From NCBI GenBank assembly GCA_017545665.1, contig JAFWKQ010000048.1, positions 23,873-87,872 of the forward strand: DNA of 64,000 bases. The letters run 5' to 3'. The DNA is from Atopobiaceae bacterium. Lineage in GTDB: Bacteria; Actinomycetota; Coriobacteriia; Coriobacteriales; Atopobiaceae. Shown one piece after another: positions 7,299 to 16,985 of this stretch (within the stretch, counting starts at the first letter, position 1; every line of letters begins with the position of its first letter). The notes under the pieces were generated by a model that was given only the letters and a program-made list of their open reading frames with translations, was not told the origin of the DNA and did not search any database. The position numbers were made by a program, and so were the translations under genes.

Positions 7299-8897
7299 AT
7301 GCAGAACATCTTTCGCAAGCAGGAGAGAAGGCCCGAAAGCGATGAGCCGCTTACCGAGGCCGAAGCACGCATGCAGGCGGTCGAAGGCGCCGAGGATGCA
7401 ATAGAGGCAGCGTTTGGCACCGGCAAGGCCGATCGTGCAAAGATCACACGCGAGGCTCAGCTCGATGCCGCCGAAGCGGTGGCGCGCGCAGGCGAGGCCA
7501 TGGAGGCCGACGAGGCAGCCGACGAGGCGGCACGCTTTGCCGTCATTGCCGAAAACATGGGCGACCGCGAGAAGACAAAGGCCGCGCGCTCGCGTGCCAA
7601 GGACGCGCGCAAAGACGCCAAGCAAAAGCACAAAGAGGCAACCAAGTCGGCCAAGGAAGCCTACGACGCCATCAAATTCAGCCAGCCAGGCAAGCTTGGC
7701 TTCATGCGCGTGGTACAGATCGTGTATGCCGTAAACATCGCGTCCATCCTGTTTGCGCTGCTCATGACCTCGCGCGACACGATTGTGTATAACTCCGTTA
7801 CCATCGTGGACTGGATTACCATTATTTTGCAGGGCGTGGGCTTCTGGTTCTTCATCAACTATTTCAAGATCACCAAGAAGTTCGTTATCGCAACGGCGGC
7901 GTTTAGCGCCGTGGCGCTCATAGTAAACAGCCTCATAACAAAAAGCGTAACTCCCTTTACCGTTGTTTGGGGGCTCGCTTGGAACGTCTTCCTCATCCTG
8001 TACTTCCTGTTCTCCAAGCGTGTGGACAAGGTACTGGTAAACGACTTCAAAACATATAGACCAAGGCGCCAGGCGGAGATTGCGAGCAAGCGCCGTGGCT
8101 GGCCCTTCGTGCGCAACCTTATCATCTACTTCATTGTGTTCTCGGTGCTTGGCCACTGGATGGAAGCGGCCATGTGCCAGCTCATCCGCCTGGGACTCGT
8201 TAAGGGCGAGTACGACCCCACCAACACCATGCTTTGGCGCGACTGGCTCTATCCCTATCCCATGGAGGGTGCGGCGGTGGTCATAATCGCCCTGCTGCTC
8301 TATCCGCTTTGGCGATATCTCATGCGTCGCTTCGAGCGTCCCATATGGGGTTATGTGGTAAGTTTTGTTGCCAACGCGCTCACCTGCAGCGTCATTGAGT
8401 TTTCCATGGGTCTCATTGTTAACGCCAACCACCAGCTGTGGGACTACTCCGACATGCCCTTTAACATTATGGGGCAGGTGTGTCTGCAAAACGCGCTGGC
8501 CTTTGGCGTGGCGGCTTCGATCATTACTTGGTTTGTGTATCCCATGCTGGAGCGCTTGCTCGCGCGCATTCCCGACGACACCATGAACATCGTGTTTGTG
8601 GTCATTGCCGTTATTGGCGGCATCCTGTGGTCGCTCTACATCATCGACCCGCCCGCAAACCACCAGGTCTCGCAGGAGGAGGTTACCGCCGAGGCGATTA
8701 AGAAGGACAAGGAAGAGCTGCAAAAAGAGGTTAGCGACACCAAGGAGGACGTGGAGTCCCTGCAGGAGCGGCTCAACGAATCCAAGGGGTTGCTGTCGGA
8801 TGACCGCGTGAGGATCCAGAAGGAGATCGACGAGCTCAACAGGAAGGTCGACGATACGCGCAGGTCCGTCGAGAGCGTGGTTGTGCCAACGAAGTAG
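7299..8897 (+). CDS. CmpB-like multi-pass membrane protein with N- and C-terminal coiled coils
   Basis: The 532-residue protein starts with a charged Ala/Glu/Lys/Arg helix likely to form a coiled coil (about 20-125). Several transmembrane helices follow, including a region that matches the 'putative ABC transporter permease' (CmpB) family, with HWMEA and LWDYSDMPFNIMGQVC motifs. It ends with a second coiled coil of about 75 residues. No ATPase or binding protein is nearby, so transport is unproven. The ATG at 7299 follows GGAGG by 10 nt. A GTG at 7290 is too close to that site. Confidence 0.7.
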   Translation: MQNIFRKQERRPESDEPLTEAEARMQAVEGAEDAIEAAFGTGKADRAKITREAQLDAAEAVARAGEAMEADEAADEAARFAVIAENMGDREKTKAARSRAKDARKDAKQKHKEATKSAKEAYDAIKFSQPGKLGFMRVVQIVYAVNIASILFALLMTSRDTIVYNSVTIVDWITIILQGVGFWFFINYFKITKKFVIATAAFSAVALIVNSLITKSVTPFTVVWGLAWNVFLILYFLFSKRVDKVLVNDFKTYRPRRQAEIASKRRGWPFVRNLIIYFIVFSVLGHWMEAAMCQLIRLGLVKGEYDPTNTMLWRDWLYPYPMEGAAVVIIALLLYPLWRYLMRRFERPIWGYVVSFVANALTCSVIEFSMGLIVNANHQLWDYSDMPFNIMGQVCLQNALAFGVAASIITWFVYPMLERLLARIPDDTMNIVFVVIAVIGGILWSLYIIDPPANHQVSQEEVTAEAIKKDKEELQKEVSDTKEDVESLQERLNESKGLLSDDRVRIQKEIDELNRKVDDTRRSVESVVVPTK

Positions 8898-8926
8898 CCT
8901 CAGTGGCATCGACCTTAACTTAAATA

Positions 8927-8967
8927 GGCCCCAAGTTTGGATTTACCCACAATCTAAACTTGGGGCC
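8927..8967 (+). terminator. Strong terminator hairpin after the CmpB-like gene
   Basis: The perfect 17-bp arms begin GGCCCCAAGTTTGG (8927-8943) and end at 8951-8967, with a 7-nt loop. TTT follows on the plus strand. The upstream gene ends at 8897 and the next begins at 9167 in the same direction. Confidence 0.8.
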
Positions 8968-9092
8968 TTTCCCAAGTTAAGTCCTCTAGCTGTCTTCGCG
9001 CAGGAAAGTCTCTTGGCCATACGCTTATTTACCATCTTATGCCTACCCTTAACTGAATAGTGTTTGCTCAACATGCACGACGGGTGAACGAA

Positions 9093-9120
9093 ATGTGTAC
9101 TATTAAATGTGTGCTATCAA
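9093..9120. repeat. Two 14-bp tandem copies upstream of the SBP-GGDEF-EAL gene
   Basis: ATGTGTACTATTAA is followed directly by ATGTGTGCTATCAA (12 of 14 identical). They lie 47 bp before the start at 9167, in the likely promoter region. They may be a regulator site or a simple duplication. Apart from the 8927-8967 terminator, nothing else was recognised in 8898-9166. Confidence 0.5.
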
Positions 9121-9166
9121 TTTAAGTACGGCGAACGAGAGACGCAAACGAGGCATGGAGGAACTG

Positions 9167-12094
9167 ATGGCACGGGCGGTAGGGGCAATCAAGCGGAGCG
9201 TGATCGTTTTCCTGCTGCTTGTTCTTTCCCTTTCCACGATAACAATGCCAACGACGCGTACGACGGCTCATGCGCAGGAAAAGGAAAACAAGGTAGTGCG
9301 TGTTGGTTGGTACGACTCGTCGTACAACACTATGGATGCGCTCGGGCGTCGCTCGGGCTATGCCTATGAGTATCAGCTAAAGATCGCGGCATATACCGGC
9401 TGGAGCTACGAGTACGTTTCGGGAAGCTGGTCCGACCTTCTGAGGATGCTCATTGAGGGCAAGATCGATCTTATGAGCGACGTCTCATACACCGAAGAGC
9501 GATCAAAAAACATGCTGTTTCCCGACTATTCCATGGGAACGGAGGAATACTACCTGTTCGTTGCTCCAGGCAACCAGGAGATTCTGTCAACGGATCCTTC
9601 CACGCTCAACGGAAAGCGCGTTGGCGTAAACAGAGAGAGCATACAAGCCGACTTCTATCGCGAATGGGCAAAGCGCAACAAAGCAAACGCCGAGGTCGTA
9701 GAGCTGAATACCACCGAGGACGAATCGTTGCATATGGTGAAGGATGGCAAGATCGACGCCTACGTTACGGTGGACTCCTTTGTGGACCCAGCGCGTGCCA
9801 TGCCAGTGTACAAGGTGGGATCGTCCGACTTCTTCTTTGCCGTAAACAAGAATCGACCCGATCTGCTTACGGACCTCAACAATGCTCTAAGCAGCATCCA
9901 CAACGAGAACCGCTACTTCAACCAGCAGATGTTCGAGCAATACATAAACACGGCAGGCGCAAATGCGTTTCTTTCGGTAAACGAGAAGGGCTGGCTTGCC
10001 GACCACGGACCGATTCGTGTGGGCTATCAAGACAACTACCTGGCATTTTGCGCAACAGACCCAAATACCGGCAAGCTCACGGGTGCTCTAAAGGACTACT
10101 TGGAATATGCCCAGAGCTGCATGGAAAACGGTCAGCTCTCGTTTGAGCCAAAGGGCTATTCCACGGTGGAGGAGGCCTTGGATGCCTTGAAGAGGGGAGA
10201 GGTGGACTGCGTCTTTCCCGCAAGCCTTGGCGGCTTTGACGGAGAAAAGCAGGGCATCGTTATGACGCCACCGCTTATGAGCACCGACATATATGCGGTT
10301 GTGCGGCAAACGGACACGAGCAACTTCAACAACAACAGGCACGTGCTCGTTGCGGTTAACGAGGGAAACCCGAATTACGACGCCTATTTGATGGACCATT
10401 TCCCCAATTGGCAGTCGGTGTACTTTAAAACTACCCCTGACTGCTTAAACGCGGTGGCAAACAACATGGCGGACTGTGTGCTCATTAGTAGCTATCGCTA
10501 CAACAACATATCAAGGCAGTGCGAACGACTGCACCTCACAACCATTCCAACGTCCATGAGCCTGAATTCGTGCTTTGCGGTGGAAAAGGGGAACACGGAT
10601 CTGTATTCCATACTGGCAAAGGTCGTGAACCAAGTTCCCGACTCCACGGTTAACTCGTCGCTGTCGTACTACATCACAGAGGACGCCAAGCGGACCTTCA
10701 CGGACTTCATTGCCGACAACATGGGTATTGTGCTGGCAGTCGTCCTTGCCGTAATACTCGTTATTACGCTGCTCCTGCTGCGCAGCAGGCGGGCGGAAAA
10801 ACTTGCGAAGGAGCTCATTTCGGCAACGGAGACGGATGCCCTTACGGGGTTGTACAACAGGGACTACTTCTTCCAATACGCCAACCGAATGCGTCAGGAG
10901 CAGTCCGACGTGCCCATGGATGCCATGGTGCTCAACATCGAGCAGTTCCATTCGATCAACGCCGTTAACGGAAGGGACTTTGGAGACCGGGTGCTCAAGA
11001 CGCTCGGTAACGAACTGCGCATTATTGCAAAGGAGAACGATGGCATAGGCGGGCGCTTTGATGCGGATCGATTCGACCTCTTCTGCGCTCATGTGGACGA
11101 TTATCATGGCATTTACGACCGCCTCCAGCACAAGTTGGAGGAAATGGCGCCAAACACAAGCATTCGCGTTCGCATGGGCGTGTTGCTTGCGCAAACGCAA
11201 TTGGAGCCCGTGCAGATGTTCGACATGGCGCGTACCGCCTGCAGCATGGCGCGCGGTCACTTTAAGGAGCACGTTATTGTCTTTGACGAAAAGGTGCGCG
11301 AGCAGGAGCTGTTTGAGCAGCGTTTGCTCAACGACTTGCAACGCGCTTTGGACAGCTACGAGTTTGAGGTTCACTACCAGCCCAAATTCAACATCCAAGG
11401 CGATACGCCGAAGCTTGTGAGCGTGGAGGCGCTCATTCGCTGGAGGCATCCCGAGTTGGGCATGATTGCGCCGGACGACTTCATTCCGCTGTTTGAGCGA
11501 AACGGCAAGATCGTGGAAGTGGACAAGTACGCTTGGTCCACTGCGGCACGGCAGATTGCCCGTTGGCGTGCGGAGTACGGCAGGATGATTCCGGTTTCGG
11601 TTAACCTGTCGCGGATTGACGTGTTTGACTCAGGGCTCGAGGAAACGCTTGATGGTATTCTTAAAGAGAATAAACTGGATTACTACGCGCTGAAGCTGGA
11701 GGTTACGGAGTCTGCGTACATGGACAACGAGGATCAGCTTAAGCACGTCATAAAGAGTTTGCGCGAAAAGGGGTTCACGGTTGAGATGGATGACTTTGGA
11801 ACCGGATACTCATCCCTCAACATGCTGTCCTCCGTGCCGATTGACGTCATCAAGATGGACCAGGTTTTTATCAGAAACATAGAGAGCGACAAGAAGAACG
11901 TTCGCCTTGTGGAGCTGATTCTGGGAATTGCCAAGAGCCTGGATGCGCTGGTAGTTGCGGAAGGCGTTGAAACCGAGTCCCAACTGCAGCTTCTCAAGCG
12001 TCTTGGCTGCGCAGTGGTGCAGGGTTACTACTTCTCGCGTCCGCTTCACCCGTCTGATTTTGAGGCCAAGTACCTCCAGGAGGAAGAGCGGTGA
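9167..12094 (+). CDS. Double periplasmic-binding-domain sensor with degenerate GGDEF and intact EAL
   Basis: The 975-residue protein has a signal/anchor helix and two consecutive solute-binding (SBP_bac_3) domains outside the membrane (about 40-262 and 275-500). A transmembrane helix starts near 519, then a GGDEF-fold domain whose signature is changed to DADRF (632-636), then an EAL domain. EALIRW (754 onward), DDFGTGYSS, KMDQ and EGVET motifs are all present. It should hydrolyse c-di-GMP, with the dead cyclase domain acting as a regulator. The ATG at 9167 has GGAGG 5 nt upstream; the ATG at 9155 overlaps that site. It overlaps the next cyclase gene by 4 nt, so synthesis and breakdown are likely cotranslated. 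Confidence 0.88.
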   Translation: MARAVGAIKRSVIVFLLLVLSLSTITMPTTRTTAHAQEKENKVVRVGWYDSSYNTMDALGRRSGYAYEYQLKIAAYTGWSYEYVSGSWSDLLRMLIEGKIDLMSDVSYTEERSKNMLFPDYSMGTEEYYLFVAPGNQEILSTDPSTLNGKRVGVNRESIQADFYREWAKRNKANAEVVELNTTEDESLHMVKDGKIDAYVTVDSFVDPARAMPVYKVGSSDFFFAVNKNRPDLLTDLNNALSSIHNENRYFNQQMFEQYINTAGANAFLSVNEKGWLADHGPIRVGYQDNYLAFCATDPNTGKLTGALKDYLEYAQSCMENGQLSFEPKGYSTVEEALDALKRGEVDCVFPASLGGFDGEKQGIVMTPPLMSTDIYAVVRQTDTSNFNNNRHVLVAVNEGNPNYDAYLMDHFPNWQSVYFKTTPDCLNAVANNMADCVLISSYRYNNISRQCERLHLTTIPTSMSLNSCFAVEKGNTDLYSILAKVVNQVPDSTVNSSLSYYITEDAKRTFTDFIADNMGIVLAVVLAVILVITLLLLRSRRAEKLAKELISATETDALTGLYNRDYFFQYANRMRQEQSDVPMDAMVLNIEQFHSINAVNGRDFGDRVLKTLGNELRIIAKENDGIGGRFDADRFDLFCAHVDDYHGIYDRLQHKLEEMAPNTSIRVRMGVLLAQTQLEPVQMFDMARTACSMARGHFKEHVIVFDEKVREQELFEQRLLNDLQRALDSYEFEVHYQPKFNIQGDTPKLVSVEALIRWRHPELGMIAPDDFIPLFERNGKIVEVDKYAWSTAARQIARWRAEYGRMIPVSVNLSRIDVFDSGLEETLDGILKENKLDYYALKLEVTESAYMDNEDQLKHVIKSLREKGFTVEMDDFGTGYSSLNMLSSVPIDVIKMDQVFIRNIESDKKNVRLVELILGIAKSLDALVVAEGVETESQLQLLKRLGCAVVQGYYFSRPLHPSDFEAKYLQEEER

Positions 12095-13719
12095 TGGTGC
12101 ATATGCGTTCGCTACGGACAAAGATGACCCTGCTTACTGTTTGCATAATCGTTGTTACGGTAGTCAGCATGGCCCTGCATAGCGTGTACTTCATCCGCGA
12201 TTCCGAGAGGCAGGAATCCAATCAGCTCCTGTTGCTTTTGTGCGAAACGGGAGAGCGAAACCTCGATTACTACTTCAACAGCGTGCAGAAGTCGGTTGGC
12301 AAGGTGGCTGCCATTGCGGAGTCGGATCTGGACGGCTTAGACGACCAAAAGCTCGCGCAGCACGTAGATCGCATGCGGAAGAGCTTTGACGAGATGGCCT
12401 CCAAAACAAACGGAGTCCTAACCTACTACTATCGCATTGATCCCGAGATATCCAACAAGGTAAAGGGCTTTTGGTACACCGATCTAAACGGCGAGGGCTT
12501 CGTGGAGCACGAAGTCACCGACATTACCAAGTACGATACGAGCGACACCTCAAAACTTGTGTGGTTTACGGTGCCCAAGTACGAGGGCAAAGCCGTTTGG
12601 CTTCCGCCCTATATCACCGACAATCTGGGCGCGCACGTAATCTCCTACAACGTTCCCATCTACTGGCGCGGCCAGTTCGTTGGCGTGGTTGGCATCGAGA
12701 TCGACTACAGCACGATGGCAGAGCAGGTTGAGAGCATTCGACTCTACAACAATGGCTATGCGTTCCTGAGTGACGAAGACGGAAACCTCTTCTTCCATCC
12801 GCGCATTGACGTGAGCCAGTATTCCGAGGACCAGATTCCCAAGGTTCCCGAATCGGCCATCGACAAAAGCACCTTTATTAAGTACAACTACGAGGGCGTG
12901 GATAAGATCGCCGCATGGCTGCCGCTAAGCAACGGAATGCGTCTGAACGTTACGGTGCCGGTATCCGAGACAGAAGGCGATTGGCAGAAGCTCGTGTGGC
13001 AAACCATGGCGTTCGCCATCGTTGTGCTGCTGATTGCAAGCACGTTTACCATGCTGTACACCAAGCGCATTACAAGGCCCTTGGAGGAGCTAACGGACGC
13101 TGCCGACCAAGTGGATCGTGGCAACTACGACATAGAGCTTACCTATAGCGGAGACGACGAGGTTGGACGGCTCACGAGCACTTTCAAACGACTTGCCGGC
13201 CACATGAAAGACCACATAAGCGACCTCAACAAGCGTGCGTACGTGGATTCCATGACGCACGTAAGAAACAAGGGCGCGTATTCCACCTACACAGAGGGCT
13301 TGCAGCAGAGCTTGGAGAGCAATAACGATCTGGCGTTTGCGGTTGGCATGTTCGACTGCGACAACCTCAAGATGATCAACGACAAGTACGGGCACGAAAA
13401 GGGCGACGAATACCTTATGCTGGCGTGCCGTCTGATCTGCCGCATCTTCCAACACAGTCCCGTCTTCAGGATTGGTGGCGACGAGTTTGCGGTTGTTCTT
13501 CAGAACGACGATTTGCAGAACAAGGACGAGCTCTTGCAGAAGTTCAAAGACGCCATGGTCCAGATTAGCGACGATGCGCAAAACGAATGGGAACAGGTGC
13601 ATGTGGCCGTGGGAATAGCGGTGTACGATGCGAAGATCGACCAAAGCGTAAACGACGTTCTGCTTCGCGCAGACCAACTCATGTACGAGAACAAACGTGC
13701 GCGAAAGAGGGGAAGGTAG
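12091..13719 (+). CDS. Cache-HAMP-GGDEF diguanylate cyclase
   Basis: The layout is an N-terminal helix, a double-Cache-like extracytoplasmic domain (about 35-305), a second helix, HAMP, and a GGDEF domain with an intact motif at about 461-465. Adjacent metal- and substrate-site features (FDCDNLKMINDKYGHEKGDE) are also normal in the segment before it. There is no RxxD inhibitory site. The start is either GTG 12091 or ATG 12094; AGGAGG at 12078-12083 suits both. It overlaps the upstream EAL gene and ends 4 nt before the next gene, so the three form one operon. Confidence 0.88.
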   Translation: MMVHMRSLRTKMTLLTVCIIVVTVVSMALHSVYFIRDSERQESNQLLLLLCETGERNLDYYFNSVQKSVGKVAAIAESDLDGLDDQKLAQHVDRMRKSFDEMASKTNGVLTYYYRIDPEISNKVKGFWYTDLNGEGFVEHEVTDITKYDTSDTSKLVWFTVPKYEGKAVWLPPYITDNLGAHVISYNVPIYWRGQFVGVVGIEIDYSTMAEQVESIRLYNNGYAFLSDEDGNLFFHPRIDVSQYSEDQIPKVPESAIDKSTFIKYNYEGVDKIAAWLPLSNGMRLNVTVPVSETEGDWQKLVWQTMAFAIVVLLIASTFTMLYTKRITRPLEELTDAADQVDRGNYDIELTYSGDDEVGRLTSTFKRLAGHMKDHISDLNKRAYVDSMTHVRNKGAYSTYTEGLQQSLESNNDLAFAVGMFDCDNLKMINDKYGHEKGDEYLMLACRLICRIFQHSPVFRIGGDEFAVVLQNDDLQNKDELLQKFKDAMVQISDDAQNEWEQVHVAVGIAVYDAKIDQSVNDVLLRADQLMYENKRARKRGR

Positions 13720-13723
13720 GCGT

Positions 13724-15718
13724 ATGCGTCCATCAACGTGGAGGGAATGCGTCAAAGGTGTGCTACTCCTGCTCTTCTTAATGATGCTGGCGGCTGTTGC
13801 GTTGCCAGCCGTCGCGCATGCGCAGGAGCAGCCGAAGGTCGTGCGCGTTGGCTGGTACGAATCCCCCTTCAACAGGTTGGACGAGCACGAACGACGCTCT
13901 GGCTATGCCTACGACTATCAGCAAAAGATCGCAGCCTACACCGGCTGGAAATACGAGTATGTGGAGGGCAGTTGGGCCGATTTGCTCCAAATGCTGCAGG
14001 ATGGCAAGATCGACCTGATGAGCGACGTGTCCTACACGGACGAGAGGGCGGAGCGGATGCTCTTCTCTGCGTTGCCCATGGGCGCAGAGGAGTACTACCT
14101 CTTTGCAGCCCCTGGCAACTATGATATTTCCACCGAGGACTACAACACGTTCAAGGGAAAGAAAGTCGGTGCTCAAAAGGGAAGCGTGCAGATCGGCTAC
14201 CTTCGCGACTGGGCTAAGACCAACAACATTCAGGTGGAAATCGTAGAGCTCACGGGATCGGAGGAGGACAACATAGCAAAGCTCGCCAACGGCAACATAG
14301 ACCTGTATCTGTCGTTGGACGGGTTCTTCGACAAAAAGGTTGCCGTGCCTGTTTGCAGGGTTGGCACCTCCGACTTCTTCTTTGCCGTAAACAAGTCTCG
14401 TTCCGACCTTTTGGTTGAGCTCAACAACGCGATGAATAGGATTCAGGACGAGAATCAGTATTACGACGAGCAGCTTTATGCCAAATACTTGCAGGTTTCC
14501 AGCGTGAACAACTTCGTTGACGCCCACGAGAGGGAATGGCTCGATCACCATGGCGCCATTCGGGTGGGATATCAGGACAACTACCTTGCCCTTTGCGCAA
14601 AGGACCCAAAGACGGGGGAGCTCACCGGTGCGCTCAAGGACTGGCTTGACGTCGCGGCCTCCAACATAGATAACTACGACGTGCGATTTGAGCCCGTGTG
14701 CTATCCATCTTCTGCCGCTGCTATGGAGGCAATGGGAAAAGGTGAGGTAGACTGCGTGTTCCCGGCAAACCTCACTGCCTATGACGGAGAGACTCAGGAT
14801 GTTTTTATTACGCCGGCGATCATGCGCACCGATATGTCTGCGGTTATACGCGAGGCGGATCAAAAGACCTTTGCAAGCAAAGAGCGCATAACCGTGGCAG
14901 TCAATGCCAACAATCCCAATTACGAGATATTCCTAAAGGACCACTTCCCGGACTGGCTCCCCATCTATTTCGATGACACGCAGGAGTGTTTAAAAGCCAT
15001 TGCCGATGGGCAAGCGGACTGCTTGCTGATCAGCAAATACCGCTACAACAACATAGCGAAGACCTGCGAGAAGTACCATCTAACTACGTTGTCGACGGGC
15101 GTGGAAATGGACTACTGCCTTGCGGTAAATCGGAGCGACACGGTTTTGTACTCCATTCTGTCTAAGGCCGCGGCCGTGGTGCCAACGTCTACGGTCAACG
15201 CAGCGCTTACGCATTACTATATGGAGGATGCAAAGACAAGCGCCGTCGATGCCTTTGCTCAGGTGCTTCCGATCATTGTGACCTGCGCACTTGTTGTTGC
15301 CGCGTTGGTGATGATATTCATGCTCGTTCGTGGCTTGTGGCTGGACAGGAAGAACGCACAACCTCGGCAGAGGATTCCCGTTAGGGAAGACTTTGTTCTC
15401 TTTGACGACCTGCCCATTTCGTATAGCGTCTATCGCGTTACGCATACCGAGCACAGCGAGCTCTATGATGCGGAGTTTATTTACGTGAACAACATGTTCC
15501 TAAAGCTTGGGGGAGTTTCTAGTCAAGAGGTTATTGGCCATCATGTGAGGGAGCTCTATCCCTACATTGAGGAGGATTGGTTCCAGAGCGTTCGTCGCGC
15601 GGCATATGAAGGCGAAAACATAGACACAGACTACACCGATCCCCTTAGCGGAAAATCGTTCCATCTTATGATCACTCCTGTTATTGCGCCTGGATATTGC
15701 GCGGTTACCTATCAGTAA
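13724..15718 (+). CDS. Double SBP sensor ending in a PAS domain, no output domain
   Basis: The 664-residue protein is a paralogue of the sensor half of the gene at 9167: signal/anchor helix, two SBP_bac_3 domains (shared motifs RVGWY, RSGYAY, GKIDLMSDVSYT and VRVGYQDNYLA), and a membrane helix at about 515-540. It then has a PAS fold (about 550-664) that stops right after a CAVTYQ strand. In related sensors a GGDEF, EAL or kinase domain usually follows that point; here a TAA ends the gene and no downstream frame continues it. It may be a co-receptor for its operon partners or a truncation. The start ATG has AGGGGAAGG about 8 nt upstream. Confidence 0.8.
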   Translation: MRPSTWRECVKGVLLLLFLMMLAAVALPAVAHAQEQPKVVRVGWYESPFNRLDEHERRSGYAYDYQQKIAAYTGWKYEYVEGSWADLLQMLQDGKIDLMSDVSYTDERAERMLFSALPMGAEEYYLFAAPGNYDISTEDYNTFKGKKVGAQKGSVQIGYLRDWAKTNNIQVEIVELTGSEEDNIAKLANGNIDLYLSLDGFFDKKVAVPVCRVGTSDFFFAVNKSRSDLLVELNNAMNRIQDENQYYDEQLYAKYLQVSSVNNFVDAHEREWLDHHGAIRVGYQDNYLALCAKDPKTGELTGALKDWLDVAASNIDNYDVRFEPVCYPSSAAAMEAMGKGEVDCVFPANLTAYDGETQDVFITPAIMRTDMSAVIREADQKTFASKERITVAVNANNPNYEIFLKDHFPDWLPIYFDDTQECLKAIADGQADCLLISKYRYNNIAKTCEKYHLTTLSTGVEMDYCLAVNRSDTVLYSILSKAAAVVPTSTVNAALTHYYMEDAKTSAVDAFAQVLPIIVTCALVVAALVMIFMLVRGLWLDRKNAQPRQRIPVREDFVLFDDLPISYSVYRVTHTEHSELYDAEFIYVNNMFLKLGGVSSQEVIGHHVRELYPYIEEDWFQSVRRAAYEGENIDTDYTDPLSGKSFHLMITPVIAPGYCAVTYQ

Positions 15719-15770
15719 GTCGTGTATTGTATGTATGTCATGCGTGTGGGCGTTTGAGGAAGGGCGGAAC

Positions 15771-16880
15771 GTGGCGTCGCGAGAAAAGCAGGTTGTAAGA
15801 ACCGGCACAATCAACGTTGTGGGCAACCTTCTGCTGGCAATACTCAAGTTTGTGTTGGGTGCAATAACGCAGTCCATTGCCATTACGCTCGATGGCGTAA
15901 ACAGCCTAACCGATAGCTTTACCAGCGTGCTCACGATTGTGGGAACAAAGATTGCGCAACGTCCGCCCGATTACGAGCATCCCTTTGGACATGGGCGCTA
16001 TGAGTACCTTACCTCCGTCGTCGTGGCATCGTTGATTATTGCGGCAGGAGCCTCTTCGCTCAGCAGCTCGATTCACGCGATTGTGGATGGGAGCACGTCT
16101 ACGTACACAGTAATGGCGCTTGTCCTCATTGGCTTCGCGAGTGTTACAAAGGCGGGGTTGGGCATCTATACGCGTGCCGTTGGAAAAAAGCTGGACTCGT
16201 CGCCGCTCGTTGCCAATGGCACCGATTCGCTCATGGATTCCATCGTCTCGGCTTCCACGCTGCTGGCTGCCATCCTAAACATGGCGTTTGGCATTGGCAT
16301 CGAGTCGTATCTTGCGGCTGCCATCTCTGTGTTCATCATAAAGAGCGGCATACAGATTCTTCTGGAAACGATTTCCAAGATCGTTGGCGAGCGACAAGAC
16401 CCTCGGCTTGCGAATCGTGTGGAAAAGGCTGCGCGATCGGTTGAGGGGGTAAAGCTCGTAAGCGGCATCGTGATTACGGACTTTGGCCCCAACAAATACG
16501 GTGGCTCACTTCATGTGACGGTTGACAAAAACATGACCGTCTCCGAATTCGACGAAATTGCGCGTGAGGTGTATAGGCGCGTTATAGATGAGTGTGGGGT
16601 AGTGCTTGTTTCGGTGGGTGTTTATCCTGCGGAAGAGATTAGTGACGAAAGCCGAAAGCTGCGCGCGAAGGTGTCGCGTTTCTTGTGGAGCCACGAGCAC
16701 ATAGTCGAGGTGCGCGGGCTCATTGTGGATGTGGAACGCAAGATTTGCCGGTTTGACGCTGTGGCCGACTATTCCATACAAGACCTAGGTGCGTTTGGGA
16801 ACGAACTGAACCTTGCCTGCCAAGAGGTGGTGCCAGGCTTCACGTTCGAGCCGCACGTGCGGGGTGACGTTGGCGACTAG
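15771..16880 (+). CDS. Cation diffusion facilitator (CDF) exporter, possibly manganese
   Basis: The 369-residue protein has about six membrane helices and a cytoplasmic C-terminal domain typical of the CDF family, which exports divalent metals in exchange for protons. HPFGHGRYEY is the family's cytoplasmic loop motif. The helix-2 metal site reads NSLTD and the helix-5 site DSLMD, so the metal ligands are N-x3-D and D-x3-D rather than the zinc-type set containing His; this pattern is reported for manganese exporters such as MntE, so Mn is a guess. The GTG start is supported by AAGGG 7 nt upstream. The C-terminal 90 residues are longer than in minimal members. It follows the sensor operon by 52 bp. 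Confidence 0.85.
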   Translation: MASREKQVVRTGTINVVGNLLLAILKFVLGAITQSIAITLDGVNSLTDSFTSVLTIVGTKIAQRPPDYEHPFGHGRYEYLTSVVVASLIIAAGASSLSSSIHAIVDGSTSTYTVMALVLIGFASVTKAGLGIYTRAVGKKLDSSPLVANGTDSLMDSIVSASTLLAAILNMAFGIGIESYLAAAISVFIIKSGIQILLETISKIVGERQDPRLANRVEKAARSVEGVKLVSGIVITDFGPNKYGGSLHVTVDKNMTVSEFDEIAREVYRRVIDECGVVLVSVGVYPAEEISDESRKLRAKVSRFLWSHEHIVEVRGLIVDVERKICRFDAVADYSIQDLGAFGNELNLACQEVVPGFTFEPHVRGDVGD

Positions 16881-16885
16881 CGCAA

Positions 16886-16914
16886 TTGCATGAACGCAAA
16901 CCGCGCTATATAAG
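16886..16914 (+). promoter_or_regulatory. Likely sigma-70 promoter for the HD-GYP gene
   Basis: TTGCAT and TATAAG are separated by 17 bp, in the gap after the CDF gene. This would start transcription near 16921, which rules out coding starts further upstream. Confidence 0.5.
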
Positions 16915-16985
16915 TGCGTTTTTGGTGCCATCTTGCATCGTTTGTATGCTTCGTGCATGATGGAATTGCTGGCAAACGTGCTCAT

